Shown here: in pieces, positions 18,923 through 27,123 of the stretch
Layout of the letters: each line of letters opens with the position of its first letter
How positions within the stretch are numbered: the stretch's first letter is position 1
Source: Bacillus solitudinis
Lineage (GTDB): Bacteria; Bacillota; Bacilli; Bacillales; Bacillaceae_D
Assembly (NCBI RefSeq): GCF_002797395.1
Contig: NZ_KZ454943.1
Location: forward strand, 3,509,966 to 3,573,965
Direction of reading: 5' to 3'
Length of the DNA stretch: 64,000 bases
Made by a program: the position numbers and the translations under genes
The notes under the pieces: model-generated
What the model was told of the DNA's origin: nothing
The model's database searches: none
What the model saw: only the letters and a program-made list of their open reading frames with translations

Positions 18923-19864
18923 ATGTACTTACTAGACCGAGTGAAAAAAATTGAAAAAGGTAAGCTTATTCCACGCTCCTATTTAATATCTAATCAGAAA
19001 ATAAATTATGTAAATGAATCTCTTAATAAGTGGAAAGAGCAAAGATTAAATGCAGAAGGATTTATGTTAGATAGTGGGAATATTATGATAGATAATGAAT
19101 TACTCTCAATGGATTTTAGTGCTTTTCAACAACAACAACGACAGCTTCTTAAAAAGGGTTGTACAACAGTGGCAGTGTTTAATCAAGTAAACTATGAAAA
19201 GCAGCTTCTCACACAACTTAAAAATGCAAAACATCGCATGACAAATAGCTCCCTTGATTTTGTCATTGGATTATCAATGTCTCTACATCTCCTTCGTCCA
19301 ACGGTCATTCGTAGTTGTCAGAAGTACAAAATTCCTGTCTTGAAAATTCAAGTTAGTACTGGAGACAATCTACAGGATGTACCTTGGACTCATATAGCAC
19401 AAGCATTACTCTCTTATCAAGTCGTTCTTCTTCTTGATATAATAGGTGGGAACAAAAGAGAGCGTCAAGCGATCGCACATAGCTGGTACTGGTTTTGTCA
19501 AAAGTATCGAATTCCAACGGGAGAAGTTCCGGATCCTCATAGAAATTGGCCAAAATCCCTTCTTCAGAAAACAGGACTTTACCCGATAAAAGGAGAATTG
19601 TTAATAGGAAGTGATGTTGATTATCTTTTGTATTTAGATTATGCAAAAACAAATCTTGATTCTCAAGCACTTTCGGTTGAAGAAGACTCTCTTCTTGATT
19701 ATGATAAAGAGGAGCCAAATATTGTTGTGCTCCGCGGAAGAAATTTAAAAATAAATGATGAATACTTTCTCAAACCAGGTTTTGGATATCATATTCAGGT
19801 AAAAAAGCCAGGACGTTTTGTACCAATAACCGAAGCCCATGATTATAATTCATCAGGCTTATAA
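18923..19864 (+). CDS. Degenerate amidohydrolase-like protein, function unknown
   Basis: A 313-aa protein with no counterpart in the B. subtilis locus that I know. Its plan recalls NagA-type amidohydrolases: an N-terminal LIPRSYLISNQKI strand, the segment AEGFMLDSGNIMID where the metal-binding HxH would be expected, LLKKGCTTVAVF, and a C-terminal GLYPIKGELLIGSDVDYLL like the family's GSDADL closing strand. The HxH ligands are replaced, so it is probably not a metal hydrolase; a structural or ligand-binding role is possible. ATG 18923 follows GAAGGAGGAT. It sits between the aromatic cluster and ypiA. Confidence 0.75.
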   Translation: MYLLDRVKKIEKGKLIPRSYLISNQKINYVNESLNKWKEQRLNAEGFMLDSGNIMIDNELLSMDFSAFQQQQRQLLKKGCTTVAVFNQVNYEKQLLTQLKNAKHRMTNSSLDFVIGLSMSLHLLRPTVIRSCQKYKIPVLKIQVSTGDNLQDVPWTHIAQALLSYQVVLLLDIIGGNKRERQAIAHSWYWFCQKYRIPTGEVPDPHRNWPKSLLQKTGLYPIKGELLIGSDVDYLLYLDYAKTNLDSQALSVEEDSLLDYDKEEPNIVVLRGRNLKINDEYFLKPGFGYHIQVKKPGRFVPITEAHDYNSSGL

Positions 19865-19949
19865 AGCGAAAGACCGTCATCTCTAGGAGTGATGGTTTCT
19901 TCATTTATCATATTTTTGAAGAAAAAGCCTATTAGGAGGCACTTAGAAT

Positions 19950-21212
19950 ATGAATCAAATCGAAAAAGCTATAGAGGCTATAGAAGCTGGCAATGTTGAT
20001 AAAGGGCTTGCAGCCTTAGAACAAGCAGAGAAAAGTGCAAGTCATGAAACGAAATATACACTCGCAGAAACGTATTATGAGCTTGGCCATATTGAAAAGG
20101 CAAAAAAAATCATTGAAGAGTTAATGATGCTTTATCCTGACGAAGGTAGCTTATACGCGTTTTTAGCAGAGTTAATGATTGATTTAGATCAAGAGGATGA
20201 AGCGATTGATCTTTTGCTTGAGATTAGTGAAGCTGATCCTGCTTTTCTACAGGCTCAATTACTTTTAGCTGATTTATATCAAATGCAATCATTAGACGAA
20301 GTTGCAGAGCAGAAGCTGTTACAGGCTGCCCAAAAGGCTCCAGATGAAGTGATTATTTCCTACGGTCTTGGGGAATTTTACTTAGAAAGAGGAGATTATC
20401 TTAAAAGTATTCCTCATCTAAAAAAAGCGTTGCATGGCAAAGGTGAACTTCCAAATATTCCTGTTGAATTAAAGCTTGCAGAAGCTTACAGTACAAGCGG
20501 GCAATTTGAGGAGGCGTTACGTTATTATAAAGAAGGATTGAATGAACATTTAAACCCACATGCGATTTTTGGATATGGATTTACGGCATATCAAGTCAGA
20601 GACATGGTTCTAGCAATTGAACAATTTGAGGCATTAAAGGCCCTCGACCCAGATTTTACAAGTGTGTATCCGTATTTGGCAAATGCATATGAAGCAGAAA
20701 ATCGAATAGAGGAAGCAATGGAGACATTAAATGAAGGAATGGCTGTTGATGAATACAATGAGCAACTCTATATTCAAGCTGGGAAGTTAAGTTTTAAGCA
20801 ACAGCAACCTCAAGAAGGCGAACAATTTTTACGGAAAGTTATTGCTTTAAATCCATCAAATATGGAAGCAGTTCAAACCCTTGCCGCGTATTTGAAGCAT
20901 GATGACCAATTTGTTGAGTTACTTGAGCTCATCACTCATACGAAATCTTACGGCGAAGAAGATCCATTATTAACTTGGTTTGAGGCAGTGGCACTTAAGG
21001 AAACCGACTCCTATGAAGAAGCATATATCCGCTTTCAAGAAGTAGAAGATGCTTTTTCAAGTGATTTTGACTTTTTAGAGGAATATGGTTATTTTCTATT
21101 AGAATTTGGACAACGTAAAAAAGCTTTAGAGTGTTTTCAGAAACTAGCACACCTCAACCCAGAACGTGGGGATATTCAAGAATTAATAGTTGATTTATCT
21201 TCTGGGATATAA
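19950..21212 (+). CDS. ypiA: TPR-repeat protein YpiA
   Basis: A 420-aa protein made almost entirely of tetratricopeptide repeats (for example LAETYYELGHIEKAKKIIEE and YGLGEFYLERGDYLKSIPHL), predicted soluble and acidic. It follows the aro/trp cluster and precedes ypiB, as YpiA does in B. subtilis. TPR proteins bind partner proteins; no specific partner is visible. RBS TAGGAGG is upstream of the ATG at 19950. Confidence 0.9.
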   Translation: MNQIEKAIEAIEAGNVDKGLAALEQAEKSASHETKYTLAETYYELGHIEKAKKIIEELMMLYPDEGSLYAFLAELMIDLDQEDEAIDLLLEISEADPAFLQAQLLLADLYQMQSLDEVAEQKLLQAAQKAPDEVIISYGLGEFYLERGDYLKSIPHLKKALHGKGELPNIPVELKLAEAYSTSGQFEEALRYYKEGLNEHLNPHAIFGYGFTAYQVRDMVLAIEQFEALKALDPDFTSVYPYLANAYEAENRIEEAMETLNEGMAVDEYNEQLYIQAGKLSFKQQQPQEGEQFLRKVIALNPSNMEAVQTLAAYLKHDDQFVELLELITHTKSYGEEDPLLTWFEAVALKETDSYEEAYIRFQEVEDAFSSDFDFLEEYGYFLLEFGQRKKALECFQKLAHLNPERGDIQELIVDLSSGI

Positions 21213-21312
21213 AATAGTTCCGGGAAAATAAAGGGAAAACACAAAATGAACCGAAACATTATAGTATGAATGTAAGAGATGGTTTTGGACTATCACGAGG
21301 GAGGGATGACGT

Positions 21313-21864
21313 ATGAGTAACATCATTCCAATAGTGGAGAAAAAGGATTTTCTTCGAGGGTTTTTAAAGCAGTATGAATTGAAAAGAAGAGAATGTGCAT
21401 GGTTGTTAAATTATTTGATGAGTGATGATGAGTTAATGGAACGAGTCCACTTTGTGGAGTATGCAGAGTGCGCACCTAAAGCAATTATAATTTCTGCGCA
21501 GGGTGTTGAGAATTTACCTTTCTCATTTCATAAAGCTCATCATGTTACAACAGATGCGGAGAAGGCTTTTCATGATATTCGTTTAAATGACACAGAAGAC
21601 ATTTACATTGAATTGCATTTTCTCGGCTCCAAAGCTTATCCACCTTACTTAGCAGTTTTAGAAAACAATCCTTATTTACCAGAGAACGAAGAAATCACCA
21701 AAGCAAACGAACGAATGGCAGAAAAATTTCTTAATGTGTCACTTTCAATATTTAGACGTAAACAGCTATTGGCTGAGATTGACAAGGTGTTAGATGAAGG
21801 AAATGCGGAAAAATTTTCGCAACTTGTAACAGAGCTGAAGAAACTTGATGGAGACTCTCGGTAA
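21313..21864 (+). CDS. ypiB: YpiB family protein with IDEAL domain
   Basis: A 183-aa protein of the UPF0302 family: an N-terminal globular part (GFLKQYELKRRECAWLLNYLMSDD) followed by a short C-terminal IDEAL motif region (LLAEIDKVLDEGNAEKFSQL). The function is poorly known. The B. subtilis homologue lies in the same place before ypiF and qcrA. ATG 21313 follows GAGGGAGG. Its stop codon falls in the loop of the terminator. Confidence 0.9.
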   Translation: MSNIIPIVEKKDFLRGFLKQYELKRRECAWLLNYLMSDDELMERVHFVEYAECAPKAIIISAQGVENLPFSFHKAHHVTTDAEKAFHDIRLNDTEDIYIELHFLGSKAYPPYLAVLENNPYLPENEEITKANERMAEKFLNVSLSIFRRKQLLAEIDKVLDEGNAEKFSQLVTELKKLDGDSR

Positions 21865-21879
21865 TTCGAGGGTTTTTTT
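21854..21879 (+). terminator. Terminator overlapping the ypiB stop
   Basis: ACTCTCG pairs with CGAGGGT and seven T follow; the ypiB TAA lies in the loop. Confidence 0.75.
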
Positions 21880-21892
21880 CGTGGGCCAGTAC

Positions 21893-21921
21893 TTGGATTC
21901 TAGTCCTATTTTGTATAAAAT
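21893..21921 (+). promoter_or_regulatory. Promoter of ypiF
   Basis: TTGGAT (21893-21898), 17-bp spacer, TAAAAT (21916-21921), directly after the ypiB terminator. Confidence 0.6.
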
Positions 21922-21953
21922 GAAAGAATGCAGAAGTTAAGGGAGGGTTTTAT

Positions 21954-22415
21954 GTGAGATGGCAAGCCGCGGAGATGGATACCTATTTGAAAGAAAAAGA
22001 GTATGTTGATACAGCTATTATTCCATTAATCCCAATTTCATGGAAAGAACAAGTGAAATCAACGGTGGCGATGGGGGAATTTATATCGATTATCGCTTCA
22101 GAATTGGAGCGTCAGTTTCAGGGAAGAGCCGTTTTGTTTCCGGCATTTACTTATTTAAAGTCGGAATCCAATGAGACTCGGTTAGAACGACTTCAAAGCT
22201 GGACTAAGGAATTGACTGATGGGGGAGTGCAACATCTGGTTTTTATGACATCAGACGGAGAGTGGAAGTTGATTGAATCACAGGTTAATGAACTCCTTAT
22301 TTGGCTACCTACTCTCCCACTAGAGCATATGGATGCGAGTCATAAACGTGAAGTGATGAATGAACAATTAAAGCAACTTGTACCGATTTTGACAAACAAG
22401 TGGCAATATCGTTAA
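21954..22415 (+). CDS. ypiF: YpiF family protein (DUF2487)
   Basis: A 153-aa soluble protein beginning RWQAAEMDTYLKEKEYVDTA, matching the YpiF family. GTG start at 21954 preceded by GGGAGGG; an ATG two bases earlier is followed at once by TGA. It lies just upstream of qcrA as in B. subtilis, but a separate promoter precedes qcrA. No catalytic motif is visible and the function is unknown. Confidence 0.88.
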   Translation: MRWQAAEMDTYLKEKEYVDTAIIPLIPISWKEQVKSTVAMGEFISIIASELERQFQGRAVLFPAFTYLKSESNETRLERLQSWTKELTDGGVQHLVFMTSDGEWKLIESQVNELLIWLPTLPLEHMDASHKREVMNEQLKQLVPILTNKWQYR

Positions 22416-22452
22416 TAGCCGCTAAATGAACCGGATTTAGCTTCTGAAACAA

Positions 22453-22481
22453 TTGACACTGTATGTCCATTAAAGTATCAT
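22453..22481 (+). promoter_or_regulatory. Promoter of qcrABC
   Basis: Perfect TTGACA (22453-22458), 17-bp spacer and TATCAT (22476-22481), 79 bp before the qcrA start codon. Confidence 0.75.
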
Positions 22482-22559
22482 AGGAATGTCCTAGTATATT
22501 ATGTGTTCATCTATGCCCACATTAATGGGCAAACCTTATTGTGTAAGGGGGGAAATATA

Positions 22560-23060
22560 GTGAGCGAAAGAGACCACAAAGTTTCGCGACGTCAATTTTT
22601 AACGTACACGCTTACAGGTGTAGGTGGTTTTATGGCTGCGGGAATGCTGATGCCGATGGCACGCTTTGCTCTGGATCCAGCTTTAAAAGCAGGTGCAGAA
22701 TCAGATTTTATTTATGTATGTGAAAAGTCTGATTTAACGGAAGAGCCTCAAAAATTCTCTTTCAAATTTGATCAAATTGATGCTTGGTACGAATCAGAAG
22801 TTCAACATGATGCGTATATTTTTATTAAAGATGGCGAAGTAACTGCGTTATCACCAAAATGTACACATCTTGGCTGTACGGTTGCGTTTGGAACAAACGC
22901 CGAACATCCAGATCGATTCTTCTGTCCATGTCACTTTGGTCAGTTTACAAAGGATGGAATTAACATTGAGGGAACACCTCCACAACGTCCACTTGACGTG
23001 TATGATGTAATGGAAGAAGATGGGAAAATTTATGTAGGTCAAATTAATCAACGAACTTAA
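22560..23060 (+). CDS. qcrA: Menaquinol:cytochrome c reductase Rieske subunit
   Basis: A 166-aa Rieske iron-sulfur protein of the cytochrome bc complex. The N-terminal SRRQFL followed by a hydrophobic stretch is a Tat-type uncleaved anchor. The 2Fe-2S ligands are in CTHLGC (Cys101) and CPCHFG (Cys122, Cys124, His125). GTG start at 22560 follows TAAGGGGGG; the length fits B. subtilis QcrA. It passes electrons from menaquinol to the cytochrome c domain of QcrC. Confidence 0.96.
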   Translation: MSERDHKVSRRQFLTYTLTGVGGFMAAGMLMPMARFALDPALKAGAESDFIYVCEKSDLTEEPQKFSFKFDQIDAWYESEVQHDAYIFIKDGEVTALSPKCTHLGCTVAFGTNAEHPDRFFCPCHFGQFTKDGINIEGTPPQRPLDVYDVMEEDGKIYVGQINQRT

Positions 23061-23075
23061 GGAGGGGCGTAATCG

Positions 23076-23747
23076 ATGCTTCAAAAAATTTATGATTATG
23101 TTGATGAGCGTCTTGATATAACGCCTATGTGGCGGGATATTGCCGACCACGAAGTTCCTGAGCACGTGAACCCTGCTCACCACTTCTCTGCGTTCGTGTA
23201 TTGTTTTGGAGGACTTACGTTCTTCGTAACAGTTATTCAAATTTTATCTGGAATGTTTCTAACAATGTACTACGCACCAGATATTATCAACGCTTATCAA
23301 TCAGTTGCTTATTTGCAAAATGAAGTAGCTTTCGGTGTCATTGTACGTGGGATGCATCACTGGGGAGCTAGTTTGGTTATCGTAATGATGTTCTTACATA
23401 CATTGCGTGTGTTTTTTACGGGTTCTTATAAAAAGCCACGTGAATTAAACTGGGTGGTCGGAGTACTTATTTTCTTCGTTATGCTTGGTTTAGGTTTCAC
23501 AGGCTATCTATTACCTTGGGATATGAAAGCATATTTTGCAACAGTAGTAGGGCTGCAAATTGCTGAGAGTGTTCCGATTATTGGTGGCTTTGCGAAAACA
23601 TTGCTTGCTGGTGGGGAAATTATTGGTGCAACGACACTTACTCGTTTCTTTGCAATTCACGTTTTCTTCTTACCTGCAGCATTACTCGGATTATTAGGAG
23701 CTCACTTCTATATGATTCGTAAGCAAGGTATCTCTGGTCCACTTTAA
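23076..23747 (+). CDS. qcrB: Menaquinol:cytochrome c reductase cytochrome b subunit
   Basis: A 223-aa cytochrome b6-type subunit with four transmembrane helices. Haem-binding histidines lie in GMHHWGASLVIVMMFLHTLRV and in the AIHVFFLPAALLGLLGAHF region; FTGYLLPWDMKAY is the quinol-site motif. RBS AAGGAGGGG is just after the qcrA stop. It is the shorter b6 form, the rest of cytochrome b being supplied by QcrC. Confidence 0.97.
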   Translation: MLQKIYDYVDERLDITPMWRDIADHEVPEHVNPAHHFSAFVYCFGGLTFFVTVIQILSGMFLTMYYAPDIINAYQSVAYLQNEVAFGVIVRGMHHWGASLVIVMMFLHTLRVFFTGSYKKPRELNWVVGVLIFFVMLGLGFTGYLLPWDMKAYFATVVGLQIAESVPIIGGFAKTLLAGGEIIGATTLTRFFAIHVFFLPAALLGLLGAHFYMIRKQGISGPL

Positions 23748-23793
23748 AAAAACGTAACTGTCGATAAGAGAAAATCGAAAAGGAGGGAACGAG

Positions 23794-24576
23794 ATGGAAC
23801 GTGGTAAAGGGATGCAGTTTGTCGGTGACTCTCGTGTCAAGGCAAACAAGCGAAAACCCAATATCCCCAAAGACTATTCTGAGTATCCAGGAAAAACAGA
23901 AGCGTTCTGGCCAAACTTCCTCTTGAAAGAATGGATGGTTGGAGCTGTATTCTTAATGGGTTACCTTTGTTTAACGGTTGCACATCCAGCCCCGTTAGAA
24001 CGTATGGCAGATCCGACAGACTCTGGTTATATTCCATTGCCTGACTGGTACTTCTTGTTTTTGTATCAATTATTAAAGTATTCGTATGCCTCGGGTGACT
24101 TTAATGTTATTGGTGCTGTTGTTATTCCAGGTTTGGCATTTGGTGCATTGTTACTTGCACCATTCTTAGATACTGGTAAAGAACGTCGACCATTAAAGCG
24201 TCCAATTGCAACCGGATTGATGATGCTTGCATTTATCGCTACGATTTATCTAACTTGGGAATCTGTGGACCAGCATGATTGGGAAGCAGCTGCCCAGCAA
24301 GGAGCGATTGTCGAAGAAGCAGATATTAATACAGAGGCAGAGGGGTATGAGATTTTCTCAGCCCAAACGTCTTGTATTGGCTGTCATGGTGATACTATGA
24401 CAGGTGTTGCTGGAGTGGGTCCTTCACTTCTAGAAACAGAAAAAACGCCTGACGAAGTAATTGAAATTGTTACGAATGGTCAAGGTGCAATGCCTCCAGG
24501 GATGTTTGAAGGAACAGAAGAAGAACTTCAAATTCTAGCTGAGTACATTGCCGCTCACGGACAACCTGAAGAATAA
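23794..24576 (+). CDS. qcrC: Menaquinol:cytochrome c reductase subunit IV-cytochrome c fusion
   Basis: A 260-aa fusion protein. The first part is like subunit IV of the b6f complex (PDWYFLFLYQLLKYS, three membrane segments); the C-terminal domain is a cytochrome c with the haem motif CIGCH near residue 194 and a distal ligand Met in GAMPPGMF. This split b / fused c layout is typical of bacilli. RBS AAAGGAGGG before the ATG at 23794. Two terminators follow. Confidence 0.96.
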   Translation: MERGKGMQFVGDSRVKANKRKPNIPKDYSEYPGKTEAFWPNFLLKEWMVGAVFLMGYLCLTVAHPAPLERMADPTDSGYIPLPDWYFLFLYQLLKYSYASGDFNVIGAVVIPGLAFGALLLAPFLDTGKERRPLKRPIATGLMMLAFIATIYLTWESVDQHDWEAAAQQGAIVEEADINTEAEGYEIFSAQTSCIGCHGDTMTGVAGVGPSLLETEKTPDEVIEIVTNGQGAMPPGMFEGTEEELQILAEYIAAHGQPEE

Positions 24577-24610
24577 GCTATTAAACAGGTGATGGGTTTG
24601 CATGCTACTG

Positions 24611-24641
24611 GCCCACTATGATTGTCATCATAGTGGGCTTT
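24611..24641 (+). terminator. First terminator after qcrC
   Basis: GCCCACTATGAT and ATCATAGTGGGC pair perfectly (12 pairs) around TGTC, with a short T tail. Confidence 0.8.
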
Positions 24642-24672
24642 CATAGATGTAGCGGTAACGCTCATTACAAAG

Positions 24673-24716
24673 GTATCCCAAAAGGTCAATAATTAACCTT
24701 TTGGGATACTTTTTTT
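24673..24716 (+). terminator. Second terminator after qcrC
   Basis: GTATCCCAAAAGGT pairs perfectly with ACCTTTTGGGATAC (14 pairs) and is followed by seven T. Confidence 0.9.
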
Positions 24717-24778
24717 AAAACCTACGTATACCTGCTCCGGCAGATTATTCTAGGATAAAGAAGTGAAGGAGTGGCAGC

Positions 24779-25381
24779 TTGGGTACGAAAATTTTATCTA
24801 TTTTTGGATCAAGATTGATGATTATGATTATGCTACTTATTAACATTCCTGGCACAATATACGGGTACATATGGTATAAGTCACAACTTCTAGATACACC
24901 GAGTGTTTTTCTCGTTTTCGTACCTGATAGCCCGACAGCAAGTTTGTTTTTTGTATTTGTTTTACTAGCGTTCTATTATGGTAAAAGTTGGCCTTTAATG
25001 GAAGCGCTAGCTGCTGTTACGCTTATAAAATATGGGATATGGGCAGTTGTCATGAATCTCGCCTCAGGTTGGACTGGAGTTACTTTACAATGGCAACATT
25101 ATATGTTAATTGCTTCCCACGCTGGAATGGCCATTCAAGCAGTTATCTATGCACCGTACTTTAAAATTCGTCCAATTCATCTAGTTTTGGTATCATTGTG
25201 GACGGTCCACAATGATATTATTGACTATGTCTATATGATGCACCCAAGCCTTTCCCGGACGTTGATGCCTTATATTAGTGAGGTTGGTTATTTTACTTTC
25301 TGGTTGAGTGTGTTTTCGGTTTTTGTTGTGTATCTTTTAGTGATAAAAAATAAATCTTATAAGTTAGAAATTCACGGGTAA
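24779..25381 (+). CDS. ypjA: YpjA family membrane protein (DUF1405)
   Basis: A 200-aa integral membrane protein with about six hydrophobic helices and the conserved-looking segment VSLWTVHNDIIDYVYMMHP. The TTG at 24779 is the only start with a well placed site (GAAGGAG, seven bases upstream). The function is unknown; in B. subtilis it follows qcrC and precedes ypjB, as here. Confidence 0.87.
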   Translation: MGTKILSIFGSRLMIMIMLLINIPGTIYGYIWYKSQLLDTPSVFLVFVPDSPTASLFFVFVLLAFYYGKSWPLMEALAAVTLIKYGIWAVVMNLASGWTGVTLQWQHYMLIASHAGMAIQAVIYAPYFKIRPIHLVLVSLWTVHNDIIDYVYMMHPSLSRTLMPYISEVGYFTFWLSVFSVFVVYLLVIKNKSYKLEIHG

Positions 25382-25451
25382 TTCTTGTCCTTTTTAGGTC
25401 TACTCTTGTCCACACATTCATAGGATGAGAGTAGTAGAAGGAGGGACAAAC

Positions 25452-26243
25452 ATGCGTTATTTTGTCATCGTCATCGTCGGTGTATTTTTATTATGCTTTC
25501 CGTCAAATAGTTATGCGGACCATCATGAAACAATGAATCATACATGGAAAGAGTTAAATCACAGGTCAGATCAAATACTTCAGCTTGTTAAACAGGAAAA
25601 ATATGAAGAAGCGAAGCAACTTCTTGAATTTTTTTCAAAATCCTTTATGGAAATGGATTTTCAACAGCAAGGGATTACGATGACTGCGCTTCGTACGGTC
25701 ACACTTGCCTTTGAACAAGCTGAGGCGGCGGTCACGTCCGCAGATGAATCCACAAACGAGCGTATCTATAAAGTCACTTCTTTTCGGTTAGCTGTTGATG
25801 CTCTTTCAAGCGAACATCATCCATTATGGTTACATTCTGAGAAATCAATTAATCAAACGTTTACCACGATGAAAGCTGCCGTTCAGGATAACGATAGGCA
25901 GGCTTTTGCACATCGATTAAATGAATTTCTCCGACATTATCAAGTGATTCGACCTGCCTTACTAATTGATATTGAACCCCAACAGCTTCAAAGGATTGAG
26001 TCTCAAGTTACTTACTTAGAAAGATTAAGTAAGGAGAATAACGCTAATGAGAAGGTAACGATGCATCTAGACTTGATGGTAAGCGAATTTGCAGACCTTT
26101 ATGAACGTGTAAAGGAGGATAGTGCAGATCCTTCCTTATTGTGGGTCATGTTTACAATTGGTGGAATGATTGTGTTTTCACTGTCCTATGTTGGCTATAG
26201 AAAGTATAAAGCGGAAAAGGGTAAAGTTCGTTTAAAGGAGTAA
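25452..26243 (+). CDS. ypjB: Sporulation-linked protein YpjB
   Basis: A 263-aa protein with an N-terminal signal peptide (RYFVIVIVGVFLLCF, cleavage likely after SYA), a helical extracytoplasmic part and one C-terminal membrane segment (LLWVMFTIGGMIVFSLSYVG) followed by a basic tail. This suits a protein anchored with its bulk outside the cytoplasm. B. subtilis YpjB has been annotated as a sporulation protein. ATG 25452 follows GGAGGG; an upstream ATG at 25425 precedes this site. Confidence 0.85.
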   Translation: MRYFVIVIVGVFLLCFPSNSYADHHETMNHTWKELNHRSDQILQLVKQEKYEEAKQLLEFFSKSFMEMDFQQQGITMTALRTVTLAFEQAEAAVTSADESTNERIYKVTSFRLAVDALSSEHHPLWLHSEKSINQTFTTMKAAVQDNDRQAFAHRLNEFLRHYQVIRPALLIDIEPQQLQRIESQVTYLERLSKENNANEKVTMHLDLMVSEFADLYERVKEDSADPSLLWVMFTIGGMIVFSLSYVGYRKYKAEKGKVRLKE

Positions 26244-26297
26244 TGTGTCTAATTTGTGAAAGTTCTTTAATCTGACTCCTAGAGTATAATTGACAGT

Positions 26298-26326
26298 TTG
26301 ACTTTCCTTAATGTATTTTTTAAAAT
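26298..26326 (+). promoter_or_regulatory. Promoter of the yugP-like gene
   Basis: TTGACT (26298-26303), 17-bp spacer and TAAAAT (26321-26326). A 10-bp inverted repeat straddles the -10 box (see the next entry). Confidence 0.65.
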
Positions 26327-26344
26327 AATTAAGTAAATACATTA
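26309..26344. promoter_or_regulatory. Operator-like inverted repeat over the promoter
   Basis: TAATGTATTT (26309-26318) and AAATACATTA (26335-26344) are perfect inverted copies 16 bp apart and flank the -10 box at 26321-26326. There is no following T run, so a terminator is unlikely. A dimeric repressor site is the natural reading, but no regulator is known. Confidence 0.5.
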
Positions 26345-26376
26345 GTTGTTTGCTTTACTACAGGAGGAGTTCCGTT

Positions 26377-27054
26377 ATGTATATTCTCGTTTATTTCGCT
26401 TTAATTATCGCAGTTCCAATTTTTATTCAGATGTATTTGAAGAAAACGTATGCGAAGTATCTAAAAGTTGGTGCATCCTCAGGAATGACTGGGGCACAAG
26501 CTGCTCGGAAAGTGCTAGACGAAAATGGATTGTATAATATTAATATTGAAGCTGTTAAAGGGAAATTATCTGACCATTATGATCCGAGAGCCAAAGCTGT
26601 ACGTTTGTCTGAGGATAATTATTATGGGACATCGATTTCATCTATATCGGTTGCAACCCATGAAGTTGGCCATGCGATACAAGATGCTGAAGAATATGCT
26701 TTTCTACGCTTTCGTCATGCTTTAGTACCTGTGGCGAGTTTTGGGTCAAACTTCTCGTTTATTTTCATTATTGCAGGGATGCTCATGCAATGGTCAGGTG
26801 CACTACTTTTAGGGATTATCTTAATGGGTGGTGCGGTAGCCTTTCAATTTATTACACTTCCCGTCGAGTTTGATGCTTCTAACCGTGCCCGTGCTGCAAT
26901 GGTCAGTTCAGGGTTGATTCGTAACGATGAAGAATCAGGTGTAAAAAGAGTATTGAATGCTGCAGCATTAACATATGTAGCAGCAACAGTTGTTGCTGTA
27001 CTTGAATTGCTTCGCTTTGTGCTTATGTATCTTGGTATGAATAGCGACGATTAA
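26377..27054 (+). CDS. YugP-type membrane zinc metalloprotease
   Basis: A 225-aa membrane protein of the neutral zinc metallopeptidase family (Zn_peptidase_2, YugP). The HEVGH motif (residues 95-99) gives the zinc-binding HExxH; three to four membrane segments surround it, and LPVEFDASNRARAAM carries the probable third ligand Glu. The ATG at 26377 follows GGAGGAG; an earlier ATG at 26350 lies before that site. Its substrate is unknown. In B. subtilis yugP lies elsewhere, so it has been inserted in this locus or lost from it. Confidence 0.88.
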   Translation: MYILVYFALIIAVPIFIQMYLKKTYAKYLKVGASSGMTGAQAARKVLDENGLYNINIEAVKGKLSDHYDPRAKAVRLSEDNYYGTSISSISVATHEVGHAIQDAEEYAFLRFRHALVPVASFGSNFSFIFIIAGMLMQWSGALLLGIILMGGAVAFQFITLPVEFDASNRARAAMVSSGLIRNDEESGVKRVLNAAALTYVAATVVAVLELLRFVLMYLGMNSDD

Positions 27055-27057
27055 TTT

Positions 27058-27096
27058 GAAGAAGGACTAGTTCGGTTTCCGATCTAGTCCTTCTTC
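27058..27096. terminator. Bidirectional terminator between yugP-like gene and ypjC
   Basis: GAAGAAGGACTAG pairs perfectly with CTAGTCCTTCTTC (13 pairs) and an inner TCGG/CCGA extends the stem. It serves two converging genes. Confidence 0.85.
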
Positions 27097-27123
27097 TTTC
27101 ATGTTTAATGAAATTTAAAACGC

